A DNA stretch of 64,000 bases, from NCBI RefSeq assembly GCF_009669325.1, contig NZ_SZWE01000001.1, positions 1,548,501 to 1,612,500 on the forward strand, written 5' to 3'. The position numbers and the translations under genes are program-made. Shown in pieces: positions 17,683 to 27,812 of this stretch (within the stretch, counting starts at the first letter, position 1; every line of letters starts with the position of its first letter). This DNA comes from Roseovarius bejariae. GTDB taxonomy: Bacteria > Pseudomonadota > Alphaproteobacteria > Rhodobacterales > Rhodobacteraceae. Below the pieces are notes generated by a model. It ran no database searches and was not told the origin of the DNA. It saw nothing but the letters and a program-made list of their open reading frames with translations.

Positions 17683-18381
17683 ATGTCCGATCCCGTCTTG
17701 TCTCTCGATAACGCCGCGCTCACGCTTCAGGGGAACGCGGGGCCTGTCCAGATACTTGATGCGATCACGCTCGATGTCCACCGTGGCGAGACACTTGGCC
17801 TCGTCGGGCCGTCGGGTTCCGGCAAATCCTCGCTGCTGATGCTGATGGGCGGGCTGGAGCGGGCAACAGATGGGCAGGTCACCGCCCTTGGCCACGACCT
17901 GTCGAACATGAGCGAAGATGCCCTCGCCCGCCTGCGCCGCGATCACTTCGGGGTGGTCTTTCAATCCTTCCACCTGATCCCCACCATGACCGCGCTGGAA
18001 AACGTGGCGACCCCTCTGGAACTGGCCGGAAAACGCGACGCCCAAAGCCGCGCACAGGAAGAGCTTGAGGCCGTGGGCCTCGGCGCGCGAATGCACCACT
18101 ATCCCTCACAGCTTTCCGGCGGCGAACAACAGCGCGTGGCGCTCGCCCGCGCCGCCGCCCCCCGGCCCGACATCGTGCTGGCGGACGAGCCAACCGGCAA
18201 CCTCGACAGCCGCACAGGCGCGGGGATCATCGAATTACTTTTCGGCCTGCGCGACCGGCATGGCGCGACCCTTGTCATGGTCACCCATGCCCCGGACCTC
18301 GCCGATCGTTGTGACCGCGTCATTGCCCTCAGCGACGGGCGCATCGCAACCGGACAAGCCGAGGATGCCGTATGCGCCTGA
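17683..18381 (+). CDS. ybbA: ABC transporter ATP-binding protein, YbbA-type
   Basis: This 232-residue ATPase of the LolD/MacB/YbbA group has Walker A GPSGSGKSS (about residues 40-48), signature LSGGEQQRVALARA near 142, Walker B VLADEPTGNLDS near 166 and a switch His in VTHAP. It partners with the FtsX-type permease whose ORF overlaps its 3' end by 10 bp. Such exporters act on lipids, lipoproteins or peptides at the inner membrane; the divergent tesA gene makes a link to lysophospholipid or fatty-acid handling plausible but unproven. The start at 17683 is chosen by homology of MSDPVLSLDNAALTL. Confidence 0.9.
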   Translation: MSDPVLSLDNAALTLQGNAGPVQILDAITLDVHRGETLGLVGPSGSGKSSLLMLMGGLERATDGQVTALGHDLSNMSEDALARLRRDHFGVVFQSFHLIPTMTALENVATPLELAGKRDAQSRAQEELEAVGLGARMHHYPSQLSGGEQQRVALARAAAPRPDIVLADEPTGNLDSRTGAGIIELLFGLRDRHGATLVMVTHAPDLADRCDRVIALSDGRIATGQAEDAVCA

Positions 18382-20891
18382 TCACCGCTGCCCGTCTTGC
18401 CCGGCGGGAACTGCGCGGGGGGCTGCGCGGTTTCCGCATCTTTCTGGCCTGTGTCATCCTTGGGGTCGCGGCCATCGCCGCCGTGGGCACGGTGCGCGAA
18501 AGCATCGGGCAGGGCCTTGTGCAGGAGGGGGCAACCCTTCTGGGCGGCGACGCCGAGATCGAAATCACCTACCGCTTCGCCTCCGAGGCCGAGCGCGCAT
18601 GGATGGACGACACCGCCCTGCGCGTTTCTGAGGTGGTCGATTTCCGCTCCATGGTCACCACGTCGGATGGCGAGCGCGGGCTGACACAGGTCAAGGCCGT
18701 CGATGATGCCTACCCGCTTTTGGGGAAGGTCACGCTTGACCCACCCATGCCACTGTCCGATGCGCTCGACGGGGCAAACGGCCTGCCCGGCCTTGTCATG
18801 CATCCCGTGCTCGTGGATCGCCTCGGGCTGACCCCCGGCGATACCGTCCGCCTTGGCTCCAAGGCGTTTCACCTCTCCGCCCGCCTGACGGGCGAGCCAG
18901 ACAACGCCACCGCCGGTTTCGGCCTCGGTCCGCGCACCATCCTTCGTACCTCGGCGCTTGACGGCTCGGGCCTGCTCGCCCCCGGGACGCTTTACAGCAG
19001 CGATTACCGGCTGGACCTGCCCGAAGGCACCGATCTTGCCGCCACCCAACAGGCCGCGCTTACGGCCTTCCCCGACAGCGGCTTTCGCTGGCGCGATGCC
19101 CGCAACGGCGCCCCCGGTGTGGCCGAATTCGTGCAACGGCTGGGGGCGTTCCTCGTTCTCGTCGGGTTGTCGGGGCTGGCCGTGGGCGGGGTGGGCATTT
19201 CCGCCGCCCTGCGCGCCTATCTCGCGACCAAGACCGAAACCATTGCGACCCTGCGCACACTTGGGGCCGATGGGCAGACGATCTTCCTCACGTACCTGAT
19301 CCAGACCGGGGCACTGGCCTGTCTTGGGCTTGTCATCGGCCTAGCCCTTGGTGTCGGCCTGCCCATTCTGCTTGCGCCCCTGATCGAGGCCCGCCTGCCG
19401 GTCCCCGCCGCCTTCGCCCCCTATCCCGGCCCCATGGCCGAGGCCGCGCTTTACAGCATTCTGACAGTCCTCATATTCACCCTCTGGCCTCTGGCCCGGG
19501 CACAGGAAACCCGCGCCGCCAGCTTGTTCCGCGAGGCCCTTTCCGGCACACGCAGCCTGCCCCGTTGGCCCTACCTGCTGGCGACGGCGCTTTTGACGAC
19601 CCTTCTGGTCACCGCCGCCGCCACCTTCTCGGGCAACCTCGCGCTGACGCTCTGGACGGCAGGCGGCATCGCTGGCGCGCTCGTTATTCTTGCGTTGGCC
19701 GCATGGGGCATTCGCCACGCGGCGCGGCATCTCAAACCGCTGTCCCGGGGCCGTCCCGCCCTCGGCTGGGCGCTCGCGGCCATCGGTGGCCCCGGCACCA
19801 CCGCCGGGCCGGTTGTCCTGTCACTGGGTCTTGGCCTTTCCGTGCTGGCCGCCGTGGGCCAGATCGACAGCAACCTGCGCGGCGCCATCGCCCGCGACCT
19901 GCCAACACGCGCACCATCCTATTTCTTCGTCGACATCCAGAAGGACCAGATGCCGCTGGTTCGCGAAAGGCTGGAAAGCGACCCGGCGGTCAGCGGCATC
20001 GACAGCGCCCCCATGCTGCGCGGCATCCTGTCCAGGATCAACGGCACCCCCGCCACCGAGGTCGCCCCCGGTCACTGGGTCGTCGAAGGGGATCGCGGAA
20101 TTACCTATGCCGCCACCCTGCCGGACCGAACCCGCATTGTGGCGGGCGAATGGTGGGACCCGGACAACCAAGGCAAACCACAGGTGAGCTTCGCCGCCGA
20201 GGAAGCCGAGGAAATCGGCCTCAAGCTGGGCGACGAACTGACCCTCAACATCCTTGGCCGCGACATCACCGCCGAAATTACCTCCTTCCGCGAGGTGGAT
20301 TTTTCCACCGCCGGGATGGGCTTTATCATGGTCATGAACCCCGCCGCGATCGAGGCCGCGCCACATACCTTCATCGCCACCGTCTACGCCAAGGAAGAGG
20401 CCGAGGCGCAGATCCTCCGCGACGTGGCAAACCGCTTCCCAAACATCACTGCCATTCGCGTCCGCGACGCGATCGCGCAGGTCTCCGATCTGCTGGCGGG
20501 GCTGGCCTCGGCCACCACTTGGGGGGCGGCAGCAACGCTTCTCACCGGCTTTCTGGTCCTCATCGGCGCGGCGGCGGCCGATCAATCCGCCCGCACCCGC
20601 GAGGCCGCGATCCTCAAGACACTGGGGGCCACCCGCTCCAACCTATTGATCAGCCTTGCCCTTCGCACAGCTATATTAGGCGCGGCGGCGGGCCTCGTTG
20701 CGCTTGCGGCGGGCCTGACCGGGGGATGGGCCGTCAGCCATTTCGTCATGGAAACCGAATTCTCGATTGCATGGCCCTCGGCCCTTGCCATCATCCTCGG
20801 CGGAGCACTCATCAGCCTGCTGGCGGGCCTTGCCTTTGCATGGGGTCCGCTGCGCGCCCGGCCCGCCCGCATCCTTCGCGCGCGCGAATAG
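18372..20891 (+). CDS. ybbP: FtsX-like ABC transporter permease, YbbP-type
   Basis: This 839-residue inner-membrane protein has about ten transmembrane segments in two FtsX domains. An N-terminal helix (residues about 20-40) is followed by a periplasmic domain, then four helices between about 255 and 450, a second periplasmic domain (about 490-680), and three C-terminal helices. The first FtsX repeat is marked by VGLSGLAVGGVGISAALRAYLATKTETIATLRTLGA-like sequence near residue 250-300 and the second by EAAILKTLGATRSN near 740. It forms the permease partner of the overlapping ATPase gene. Confidence 0.9.
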   Translation: MRLITAARLARRELRGGLRGFRIFLACVILGVAAIAAVGTVRESIGQGLVQEGATLLGGDAEIEITYRFASEAERAWMDDTALRVSEVVDFRSMVTTSDGERGLTQVKAVDDAYPLLGKVTLDPPMPLSDALDGANGLPGLVMHPVLVDRLGLTPGDTVRLGSKAFHLSARLTGEPDNATAGFGLGPRTILRTSALDGSGLLAPGTLYSSDYRLDLPEGTDLAATQQAALTAFPDSGFRWRDARNGAPGVAEFVQRLGAFLVLVGLSGLAVGGVGISAALRAYLATKTETIATLRTLGADGQTIFLTYLIQTGALACLGLVIGLALGVGLPILLAPLIEARLPVPAAFAPYPGPMAEAALYSILTVLIFTLWPLARAQETRAASLFREALSGTRSLPRWPYLLATALLTTLLVTAAATFSGNLALTLWTAGGIAGALVILALAAWGIRHAARHLKPLSRGRPALGWALAAIGGPGTTAGPVVLSLGLGLSVLAAVGQIDSNLRGAIARDLPTRAPSYFFVDIQKDQMPLVRERLESDPAVSGIDSAPMLRGILSRINGTPATEVAPGHWVVEGDRGITYAATLPDRTRIVAGEWWDPDNQGKPQVSFAAEEAEEIGLKLGDELTLNILGRDITAEITSFREVDFSTAGMGFIMVMNPAAIEAAPHTFIATVYAKEEAEAQILRDVANRFPNITAIRVRDAIAQVSDLLAGLASATTWGAAATLLTGFLVLIGAAAADQSARTREAAILKTLGATRSNLLISLALRTAILGAAAGLVALAAGLTGGWAVSHFVMETEFSIAWPSALAIILGGALISLLAGLAFAWGPLRARPARILRARE

Positions 20892-20977
20892 CCGCCGCAC
20901 ACGACCTGGCCACGTTGCACATCACCGGCTAAGCTGGCACCCCTTCTTCCGAGATTCCATCACCCCCGGACCCCGCC

Positions 20978-21838
20978 ATGACAGATTCCCTGCCCGTCGC
21001 CCTCACCACGCTCAGCACCGCGCAAAAAACCGCGCTTATCAATCTCGTGCGCCGCACCGCCAAGGCCGAGATCATGCCGCGGTTCCGCAACCTTGGTCAT
21101 GCCGACATCTCGGCGAAATCCTCACCCCACGACCTGGTGACCGAGGCCGACTTGGCTGCCGAGGCGATGCTGGCCCGAGGGATTCAGGGCATGTTCCCGC
21201 ACGCCCTTGTCGTCGGCGAAGAAGCCGCCAGCAGCGATCCCGACCTGCGCGGCAAGATCGACGAGGCCGAACTGGCCTTCATCCTCGACCCGCTGGACGG
21301 CACATGGAACTTCGCCCATGGCCTGCCACTCTTTGGCGTGATCCTCGCCGCAACCCGGTTCGGCACACCAGTCTTCGGCCTGCTCTACGATCCGGTCATG
21401 GACGATTGGATCACCGCCGATCTGGACAATACCGCCCACCTGTCGCGCAACGTCGGCGCCGCACGGCCCCTGTCGGTGTCTCGTGGTGGCGACCTCAGCG
21501 CGCTTTCGGGCTATGTCCACCTCTACCTCATGCCCGATGAGGTGCAGGCCCGCATGTCGGCCACCCTACCCGATTTCGCCCGCACCCTGATGTTGCGCTG
21601 CTCGTGCCACGAATACCGCACACTGGCCCAAGGCGGGATGGATTTCGCGCTTTCCAGCGTCCCCAACCCATGGGACCACGCCGCAGGGATCCTGATCTGT
21701 CAACAGGCGGGAGGTGTGGCGCGGATGCTCGATGGCCGTGACTACACCGCGGGCATCACCAAGGGGCATATCCTTGCCGCGCCCGACGAAGACACATGGA
21801 ACCGCCTGCGCGACCATTTTGCTTTTTTGCTGGACTGA
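20978..21838 (+). CDS. Inositol monophosphatase family phosphatase
   Basis: This 286-residue Mg2+-dependent phosphatase has all metal-site motifs: DLVTEADLAAEAML near residue 50, GEEAAS near 77, LDPLDGTWNFAHG near 103-115, and WDHAAG near 229. Family members include inositol-1-phosphatase, histidinol-phosphatase and CysQ; the sequence does not decide among them. It stands alone, 86 bp after the ybbP-like gene, and converges on gcvP with a palindromic terminator in between. Confidence 0.85.
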   Translation: MTDSLPVALTTLSTAQKTALINLVRRTAKAEIMPRFRNLGHADISAKSSPHDLVTEADLAAEAMLARGIQGMFPHALVVGEEAASSDPDLRGKIDEAELAFILDPLDGTWNFAHGLPLFGVILAATRFGTPVFGLLYDPVMDDWITADLDNTAHLSRNVGAARPLSVSRGGDLSALSGYVHLYLMPDEVQARMSATLPDFARTLMLRCSCHEYRTLAQGGMDFALSSVPNPWDHAAGILICQQAGGVARMLDGRDYTAGITKGHILAAPDEDTWNRLRDHFAFLLD

Positions 21839-21864
21839 GGCACACCAGAAGGGTCTCAAGCCAA

Positions 21865-21912
21865 GGGGGTGATTTTCGTACGAAAACCACCCCCCAAGCG
21901 TACAAGTTGTAC
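21865..21912. terminator. Bidirectional terminator with TTTTCGTACGAAAA core
   Basis: A palindrome from 21865 to 21894 pairs GGGGGTG with CACCCCC around TTTTCGTACGAAA, with one mismatch in 15 pairs. It is followed by the smaller palindrome GTACAAGTTGTAC at 21900-21912. It separates two convergent genes. The same core occurs at 44568. Confidence 0.7.
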
Positions 21913-21923
21913 ATCTGCCAAAG

Positions 21924-24773
21924 CTATTCGGCGGCCTCGGCATAGTCTTCCATCGGCGGGCAAGTACACACCAGATGCCGGTCACCATAAACGTTATCCA
22001 CCCGGTTCACCGGTGGCCAGTATTTGTCCACCCGGAACGCGCCGGGCGGGAAGCAGGCCTGCTCCCGGGTATAGGGCCGATCCCACTCTTTCACGAGATC
22101 CTCCATGGTATGCGGGGCATGCTTCAAGGGGTTGTTTTCCTTGTCGATTTTCCCCTCCTCGATCTCACGGATTTCCTCGCGGATCGCCAGCATCGCATCA
22201 CAGAAACGGTCCAGCTCGGCCTTGGTCTCCGATTCCGTCGGCTCTATCATCAGCGTCCCCGCCACCGGCCAGCTCATAGTCGGTGCGTGGAATCCGTTGT
22301 CCATCAACCGCTTGGCAATATCGTCCACCGTGACGCCCGCGCTTTCCGCATAGGGCCGGGTGTCGATGATGCACTCATGCGCGACACGTCCATTTTGTCC
22401 TTTATAAAGAACGCCATAGGACCCCTCCAACCGCTTCGCGATATAGTTGGCATTCAGGATCGCCACCCGCGTCGCCTGCGTCAGGCCCTCGCCCCCCATC
22501 AACAGGCAATACGCCCAGCTGATCGGCAGGATCGACGGCGAGCCGAAAGGCGCCGCACTCACCGGCCCCTCCTGCCCCCCGGTCTCGGGATGACCCGGCA
22601 AATGCGGTGCCAAATGCGCCTTCACGCCAATCGGCCCCATGCCCGGTCCACCCCCGCCATGCGGAATGCAGAAGGTCTTGTGCAGGTTCAAATGGCTCAC
22701 GTCCCCGCCAAGGTCACCGGGGCGGCTCAGCCCCACCATGGCATTCAGGTTCGCCCCGTCGATATACACCTGTCCGCCGTGATCATGGGTGATCTGGCAA
22801 ATCTCCTTCACCCCTTCCTCGAACACGCCATGGGTGCTGGGATAGGTGATCATGCAGCCGGCAAGATTCTCCGAATGCTGCTCGGCCTTGGCACGGAAAT
22901 CTTCCATGTCGATGTCGCCGTTTTCATCCGACTTCACCGGCACCACCTTCCAGCCCACCATTTGCGCACTCGCCGGGTTGGTGCCATGCGCACTCATCGG
23001 AATAAGACAGATATTGCGATGCCCCTCGCCATTGGCGCGGTGATAGGCGGCAATGGTCAACAGCCCCGCATATTCCCCCTGCGCCCCGGAATTGGGCTGC
23101 ATCGACAGGTCGTCATAGCCGGTGATCTCGCACAGCTTGGCCGACAAATCGCGGATCATCTCAAGATACCCTTCGGCCTGATCCTCGGGGCAATAGGGGT
23201 GCAGCCGCGAAAACTCGCGCCAACTCACCGGCATCATCTCGGCGGCCGAGTTCAGCTTCATCGTGCACGACCCCAGCGGGATCATCGCCCGATCCAGCGC
23301 CAAATCCCGATCCGCCAAGCGCCGCATATAGCGCATCATCTCGGTCTCGGCCCGGTTCATGTGGAAAATCGGATGGGTCAGGTACTCGGATCCCCGGTGC
23401 ATGTCCTCGGGGATGCGGTACTCGGGCGTGAAATCATCGTCCTTCTGGGTGATCCCGAAAGCCCGCCAGACCGCTTCGATGGTCGCCGGGCGCGCCGCCT
23501 CGTCCATCGAAATGCCGACCCGGGTTTCGCCGACACGGCGCAGGTTCACGCCCTCGTCCACCGCCGATTTCAGAACCGCCGATTGCAGCGGCCCCACATC
23601 CACGGTGATCGTGTCGAAAAACACCTTCGGATCCACCTTGAAGCCCGCCGCCTCCAGCCCCTTGGCCAGACGCGCGGTCTTGCGGTGAATACGCTGCGCA
23701 ATCGCCTTCAGGCCCTTGGGCCCATGGAACACGGCATACATCGAGGCCATCACCGCCAAAAGCGCCTGCGCGGTACAGACGTTGCTGGTGGCCTTTTCGC
23801 GCCGGATATGCTGCTCGCGGGTTTGCAGCGACAGCCGATAGGCCTTGTTGCCGTGGCTATCCACCGACACGCCGACAATCCGCCCGGGCATCGACCGCTT
23901 GTAGGCATCGCGACAGGCCATATAGGCCGCGTGCGGCCCGCCATATCCCATCGGCACACCAAAGCGCTGCGTGCTGCCGACGGCGATATCGGCATCCATC
24001 GCGCCCGGCTCCTTCAACAGGGTCAGCGACAGCGGATCGGCGGCCACGATGCCAATCGCCTTATGCTCGTGCAACATGCCGATATGACTGGTGAAATCCT
24101 TCACATGCCCATAGGTGCCCGGATATTGGAAAATTGCCCCGAAGACCTCTTCGGGCTTCAGCTTGTCAGGGTTGCCGACGATCACCTCGATCCCCAAGGG
24201 CGCAGCGCGTGTTTTCATCACCGCGATATTCTGCGGATGACAATCCCGATCCACGAAAAACGCCTTGGCCTTCGATTTCGCCACCCGCTGCGCCATGGTC
24301 ATCGCCTCGGCACAGGCCGTCGCCTCGTCCAGAAGCGAGGCATTGGCGATCTCAAGGCCCGTCAGGTCGCTGATCATGGTCTGGTAGTTCAAAAGCGCCT
24401 CAAGGCGCCCTTGGCTGATCTCGGGCTGATAGGGGGTATAGGCGGTGTACCACGCGGGGTTTTCAAGAATGTTCCGCTGGATCGCCGGGGGCGTGACCGT
24501 GCCGTAATACCCCTGCCCGATGAGCGAGGTCAGAACCTTGTTCTTGCCCGCCGTCATCCGCATCTTGTGCATCAACTCCCGCTCCGACAGCGGTTTGCCA
24601 AAGTCCAGCGGCGCGTCCTGCCGAATGGATTTCGGCACGGTCTCATCCACCAACCCTTCAAGGCTTGTCGCCCCCAGCACCTCCAGCATCTCGTCCATTT
24701 CCTCGGGCGAGGGGCCGATGTGGCGGCGGTTGGCGAAATCATACGGCAGGTAGTCCGTCGGCTTGAACGACAT
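21924..24773 (-). CDS. gcvP: Glycine dehydrogenase (decarboxylating), P protein
   Basis: This 949-residue protein is the full-length homodimeric P protein. It decarboxylates glycine with PLP and passes the aminomethyl group to lipoyl-GcvH. The N-terminal half begins with the family motif [10 protein letters not shown] (residues 13-22). The PLP-binding Lys lies in [18 protein letters not shown] near residue 699, with the following Gly-rich loop intact. It is the last gene of the gcvT-gcvH-gcvP order, 93 bp after gcvH. Expression is expected to follow the upstream glycine riboswitch. Confidence 0.97.
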   Translation of the reverse strand: MSFKPTDYLPYDFANRRHIGPSPEEMDEMLEVLGATSLEGLVDETVPKSIRQDAPLDFGKPLSERELMHKMRMTAGKNKVLTSLIGQGYYGTVTPPAIQRNILENPAWYTAYTPYQPEISQGRLEALLNYQTMISDLTGLEIANASLLDEATACAEAMTMAQRVAKSKAKAFFVDRDCHPQNIAVMKTRAAPLGIEVIVGNPDKLKPEEVFGAIFQYPGTYGHVKDFTSHIGMLHEHKAIGIVAADPLSLTLLKEPGAMDADIAVGSTQRFGVPMGYGGPHAAYMACRDAYKRSMPGRIVGVSVDSHGNKAYRLSLQTREQHIRREKATSNVCTAQALLAVMASMYAVFHGPKGLKAIAQRIHRKTARLAKGLEAAGFKVDPKVFFDTITVDVGPLQSAVLKSAVDEGVNLRRVGETRVGISMDEAARPATIEAVWRAFGITQKDDDFTPEYRIPEDMHRGSEYLTHPIFHMNRAETEMMRYMRRLADRDLALDRAMIPLGSCTMKLNSAAEMMPVSWREFSRLHPYCPEDQAEGYLEMIRDLSAKLCEITGYDDLSMQPNSGAQGEYAGLLTIAAYHRANGEGHRNICLIPMSAHGTNPASAQMVGWKVVPVKSDENGDIDMEDFRAKAEQHSENLAGCMITYPSTHGVFEEGVKEICQITHDHGGQVYIDGANLNAMVGLSRPGDLGGDVSHLNLHKTFCIPHGGGGPGMGPIGVKAHLAPHLPGHPETGGQEGPVSAAPFGSPSILPISWAYCLLMGGEGLTQATRVAILNANYIAKRLEGSYGVLYKGQNGRVAHECIIDTRPYAESAGVTVDDIAKRLMDNGFHAPTMSWPVAGTLMIEPTESETKAELDRFCDAMLAIREEIREIEEGKIDKENNPLKHAPHTMEDLVKEWDRPYTREQACFPPGAFRVDKYWPPVNRVDNVYGDRHLVCTCPPMEDYAEAAE

Positions 24774-24810
24774 CTTTCATGCTCCCCGGGGCGGCGTCTT
24801 GGCGCCCCCT

Positions 24811-24836
24811 GTTTCATCTTTCCCAAAATACTCCCG
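24811..24836. repeat. Short GGGAGTATTT..GGAAAGATGAA-type intergenic motif
   Basis: On the minus strand the gcvH-gcvP gap reads GGGAGTATTTTGGG then AAAGATGAAAC. From memory this string recurs between genes in many Rhodobacteraceae, often near terminators. Only one good copy is in this window, so its status as a repeat cannot be shown here. Confidence 0.35.
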
Positions 24837-24866
24837 CCGGAGGCATCCCCGGCCAAGGCACAGGCG

Positions 24867-25226
24867 TTACCCGATGAAGTCCTTGTAGGCGGCTTCATCC
24901 ATGTAATCGTCCATCTGGCTCAGATCGCTGGCCTTGATCTTGAAGAACCACGCATCGCCCATGGGATCGTCATTCACCTTGCCCGGCTCATCGACAAGCG
25001 CCTCGTTGACCTCGGTGATCTCGCCATCCAGCGGGGCCAGGATATCGCTTGCGGCCTTGACGCTTTCGATCACCACGACCTCGTCGTCCTTGGCCACCTC
25101 GCCGCCCACCTCGGGCAATTCCACGAAAACCACATCGCCCAGTTGCTCGCTGGCGTGCTCGGTGATCCCCACGACCACCACATCGCCCTCGACGCGCAGC
25201 CATTCGTGTTCTTCGGTAAATTTCAT
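24867..25226 (-). CDS. gcvH: Glycine cleavage system H protein
   Basis: This 119-residue lipoyl carrier shuttles the aminomethyl group between GcvP, GcvT and the lipoamide dehydrogenase. The lipoylated Lys57 lies in the canonical [11 protein letters not shown]. The N-terminus [15 protein letters not shown] is typical, and the length is normal for the family. The gene lies 17 bp downstream of gcvT and upstream of gcvP, within one transcription unit. Confidence 0.97.
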   Translation of the reverse strand: MKFTEEHEWLRVEGDVVVVGITEHASEQLGDVVFVELPEVGGEVAKDDEVVVIESVKAASDILAPLDGEITEVNEALVDEPGKVNDDPMGDAWFFKIKASDLSQMDDYMDEAAYKDFIG

Positions 25227-25243
25227 CGCTCTCTCCCTGTTGA

Positions 25244-26371
25244 TCAGCGTTTGAAGTTGGCCGGGGTAAAGGGCAGGGCCGCCACCGTCACCGGCAGGCG
25301 CTTGCCCCGCACATCCCCGAAAAGTTCCGTGCCTTCGGCGGCATGGTCACTGGGGACATACCCCATCGACATCGGCCCGCCAATCGTCGGCCCGAAGGCG
25401 CCCGAGGTGACATGGCCTATCGCCTCCCCGCCCTCGGCGCTTGCGTAGATCTGCGTGCCCTCACGCATCGGCGCGCGCCCCTCGGGGCGCAGACCCACGC
25501 GCTTGCGTGGCGCGCCATTGTCCAGTTGCTCAAGGATCACGTCGGCCCCCGGAAAGCCCCCGGCCCGGTCGCCGCCCGCGCGGCGCACCTTCTGAATGGC
25601 CCAGGACAGCGCCGCCTCGACCGGCGTCGTGCCCTCGTCAATGTCATGCCCATAAAGGCACAATCCGCCCTCCAGGCGCAGACTATCCCGCGCGCCAAGG
25701 CCGATCGGTTCCACTTCGTCTTCGGCCAGCAAAGCGCGGGCAAAGCCCTCGGCCTGATCCGCCGTGACCGAAATCTCATACCCGTCTTCCCCGGTATAAC
25801 CCGAGCGCGAGATCCACAGTTCGCCGAATTGGCTCACCTTCACGGCCACATCCATGAACCGCATCCCGGCCACATCCGGCACCAGACGGGCCAAAACCGC
25901 CTCGGCCTTCGGGCCTTGCAGGGCCAACAGCGCGCGGTCGGTGATCTCGTCCACCTCGCAGCCGGGCAACCCTGCCCGCATATGCGCAATATCCGCCGCC
26001 TTGCAGGCGGCATTGACCACCACGAAAAGGTGGTCGCCCCGGTTGGCCAGCATCAGGTCATCCATGATACCGCCCCGATCATTGGTGAACATGGCATAGC
26101 GCTGCCGCCCCTCGGCCAGCCCCAGCACAGACACCGGCACCAAGCCCTCCATCGCGCGGGCCACCTCGTCATAGCCGCCCGGCGCGCGGACAATCACCTG
26201 CCCCATGTGGCTGACATCGAACAGCCCTGCCGCCGCGCGGCAATGCAGGTGCTCCTTCATCACGCCCAGCTTGTATTGCACCGGCATGTCATAGCCCGCA
26301 AAGGGCACCATCTTGGCTCCCAACTCCACGTGCAATGCATGAAGGGGGGTTTGGCGCAAGGCGTCGCTCAT
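25244..26371 (-). CDS. gcvT: Glycine cleavage system T protein (aminomethyltransferase)
   Basis: This 375-residue enzyme releases ammonia from the aminomethyl-lipoyl group and transfers the methylene to tetrahydrofolate. Recognisable segments are [20 protein letters not shown] at the N-terminus, LFDVSHMGQ near residue 50, and [12 protein letters not shown] near 190. The ATG at 26371 starts the family N-terminus; the open frame further up runs through the riboswitch and is not coding. It is the first gene of the glycine cleavage unit. Confidence 0.96.
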   Translation of the reverse strand: MSDALRQTPLHALHVELGAKMVPFAGYDMPVQYKLGVMKEHLHCRAAAGLFDVSHMGQVIVRAPGGYDEVARAMEGLVPVSVLGLAEGRQRYAMFTNDRGGIMDDLMLANRGDHLFVVVNAACKAADIAHMRAGLPGCEVDEITDRALLALQGPKAEAVLARLVPDVAGMRFMDVAVKVSQFGELWISRSGYTGEDGYEISVTADQAEGFARALLAEDEVEPIGLGARDSLRLEGGLCLYGHDIDEGTTPVEAALSWAIQKVRRAGGDRAGGFPGADVILEQLDNGAPRKRVGLRPEGRAPMREGTQIYASAEGGEAIGHVTSGAFGPTIGGPMSMGYVPSDHAAEGTELFGDVRGKRLPVTVAALPFTPANFKR

Positions 26372-26449
26372 CGGGTCATCTCCCAATTCTGCGCCGTCTG
26401 ATCGGGGATCAATCCGGCATCGGTTCCGCACGTGCCACATTGGCCGTAC

Positions 26450-26612
26450 AACGATGCCCCCTCTGTCCTTTGGCCTGAGATCGCTATCCCTTCGGCGCCC
26501 CGACCTGTGCCGGGATCTCTCCAGAGTCATTCGTCCTTCGGATGGTCCCTGTCGCCTGAGAGTTTCCGGGGCGGTTGCTCCTTCGGCACCGGCATGGCCG
26601 GTTCTCCCATCC
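26450..26612 (-). promoter_or_regulatory. Tandem glycine riboswitch
   Basis: The leader of gcvT read on the minus strand contains two glycine aptamer cores: GGAGAACC, CCGAAGGAGCAA, AACTCTCAGG and GACAGGGAC in the first (about 26520-26612), then GGAGAGATCC, CCGAAGGGATA, ATCTCAGGCCAAAGGACAG in the second (about 26450-26519). This is the known tandem arrangement that switches on glycine cleavage genes when glycine is abundant. Here the second aptamer ends about 80 nt before the gcvT ATG, with no strong intrinsic terminator visible, so the expression platform may act on translation. Confidence 0.92.
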
Positions 26613-26644
26613 ACGGCAGACGTTAGTATACAAATACGCCTGCT

Positions 26645-27097
26645 TCAAGCCTGTTGGTGGCAGGCCATCGGACGGAACAACTCCATCAAGGGCGCATTGT
26701 CGCAAACAAGCGCATCAAGCGTGACACCATCCAAAGAGTAATAAAACGCCTCCGCCGCATCCGCGATCGCCAACTTCAGACGGCAGGCATCGACCAAGGG
26801 GCAGGTGTTATCGACATCCGCAAAGCACTCGGCCAAGGGCACATTGGCCTCCAACAGGCGAAAGACGTCCCCGATCACGATCTTTTCGGCGGGCCGTCCA
26901 AGCGCGATGCCACCGCTCCGCCCCCGCTGCGTGTGCAGGAAACCCAGTTGCGCAAGGCGGTTGATCACCTGCGCCAGATGGCTTTCCGAGGTGTTGCAGC
27001 GCTCCGCAATCTCGGACTTGGTCACCAGACGATCAGCATTCGACGCGCAAAACATCAGCACGCGGATCGCGATATTCGTGCGTTTGGTAATGCGCAT
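26645..27097 (-). CDS. Rrf2 family regulator with three conserved cysteines (NsrR-like)
   Basis: This 150-residue Rrf2 protein has an N-terminal winged helix (MRITKRTNIAIRVLMFCASN, recognition part SESHLAQVINRL) and Cys91, Cys99 and Cys105, the spacing seen in iron-sulfur Rrf2 sensors. The R-(Y/T)-N-(I)A-IRVLM-F-A-start and GRSGGIALGRPAEKI wing resemble NsrR, which senses NO through its cluster; IscR- or RirA-like roles are alternatives. The longer open frame upstream is antisense to the next two genes. It is divergent from a ChaC-like gene with an FNR-type site in the gap. Confidence 0.85.
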   Translation of the reverse strand: MRITKRTNIAIRVLMFCASNADRLVTKSEIAERCNTSESHLAQVINRLAQLGFLHTQRGRSGGIALGRPAEKIVIGDVFRLLEANVPLAECFADVDNTCPLVDACRLKLAIADAAEAFYYSLDGVTLDALVCDNAPLMELFRPMACHQQA

Positions 27098-27157
27098 GGT
27101 GAGCCACCTCGTTTGCTTGAACCTGCCCGAAACTGGCGTCAAAACAGGCATATCGAC

Positions 27158-27171
27158 ATGACTTAGATCAA
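27158..27171. promoter_or_regulatory. Degenerate FNR-type box
   Basis: ATGACTTAGATCAA has one mismatch to TTGAY-N4-RTCAA. It lies between the divergent Rrf2 and ChaC-like genes, about 20 bp before the ChaC-like ATG. A role for FNR/NnrR here is inferred. Confidence 0.4.
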
Positions 27172-27190
27172 GCACGGGCCAGAAACATAC

Positions 27191-27757
27191 ATGAAACATG
27201 CATATTTCTTCGGCTATGGCAGCCTCGTGAACCGCGACACGCACGACTTCGCCGAAGCCCACACCGCCCGCCTGCGCGGCTGGAAACGCATCTGGCGCCA
27301 TACCCGCCTGCGGCCCGTGGCCTTTCTGACCGTCGTGCCCGATGACACCTCTGAAATCGACGGTCTGATCGCCGCCGTCCCGGGCGACGACTGGGCCGCG
27401 CTCGACGAACGCGAACGTGCCTACAATCGCGTCCCCGCCGCCCATCAGGTCACCCACGCCCTGACGCATCGCCCCGAGATCGCGGTCTATTCCATTCCCG
27501 ACGGGGCGCATGGCCAGCCGTCCGAAACCCACCCCGCACTCCTCAGCTATATCGACGTGGTCGTTCAAGGCTACCTGCGCGAGTTCGGCGAGGAGGGCGC
27601 GCGCGCCTTCTTCGACACCACCGATGGCTGGGATGCCCCGGTTCTGGATGACCGGGCCGATCCGGTCTATCCGCGCCACCGGGTCCTGACCACCGATGAA
27701 CGCAGCTTCGTCACCGATCAACTGGCCGCGCGCGACATCCGCCTGATCCACCGCTAA
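27191..27757 (+). CDS. ChaC-like gamma-glutamylcyclotransferase family protein
   Basis: This 188-residue protein begins YFFGYGSLVN; the G-Y-G-S-L loop (residues 8-12) binds the gamma-glutamyl moiety. A Glu-rich stretch LDERERAYNRV near residues 75-85 supplies the probable catalytic Glu. Family members cleave gamma-glutamyl peptides, for ChaC glutathione, to 5-oxoproline. The lack of a signal peptide indicates a cytoplasmic enzyme. Placement next to an NsrR-like sensor and an FNR-type box suggests a link of glutathione turnover to NO or oxygen, which is inference. Confidence 0.8.
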   Translation: MKHAYFFGYGSLVNRDTHDFAEAHTARLRGWKRIWRHTRLRPVAFLTVVPDDTSEIDGLIAAVPGDDWAALDERERAYNRVPAAHQVTHALTHRPEIAVYSIPDGAHGQPSETHPALLSYIDVVVQGYLREFGEEGARAFFDTTDGWDAPVLDDRADPVYPRHRVLTTDERSFVTDQLAARDIRLIHR

Positions 27758-27812
27758 AGCCACTGGACCCGCCCCCGCGCTTGCCCCATGTTTAGGCGAA
27801 AAAGGGGGGCCG

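Noticed and set aside
21975..25448. Very long plus-strand open frame (1157 codons) over the glycine cleavage genes
   Set aside because: It is antisense to gcvP and gcvH, His/Arg-rich and without domain similarity; an effect of GC-rich codon positions.
26372..26614. N-terminal extension of gcvT through its leader
   Set aside because: The stretch is the tandem glycine riboswitch, and the GcvT family N-terminus begins at 26371.
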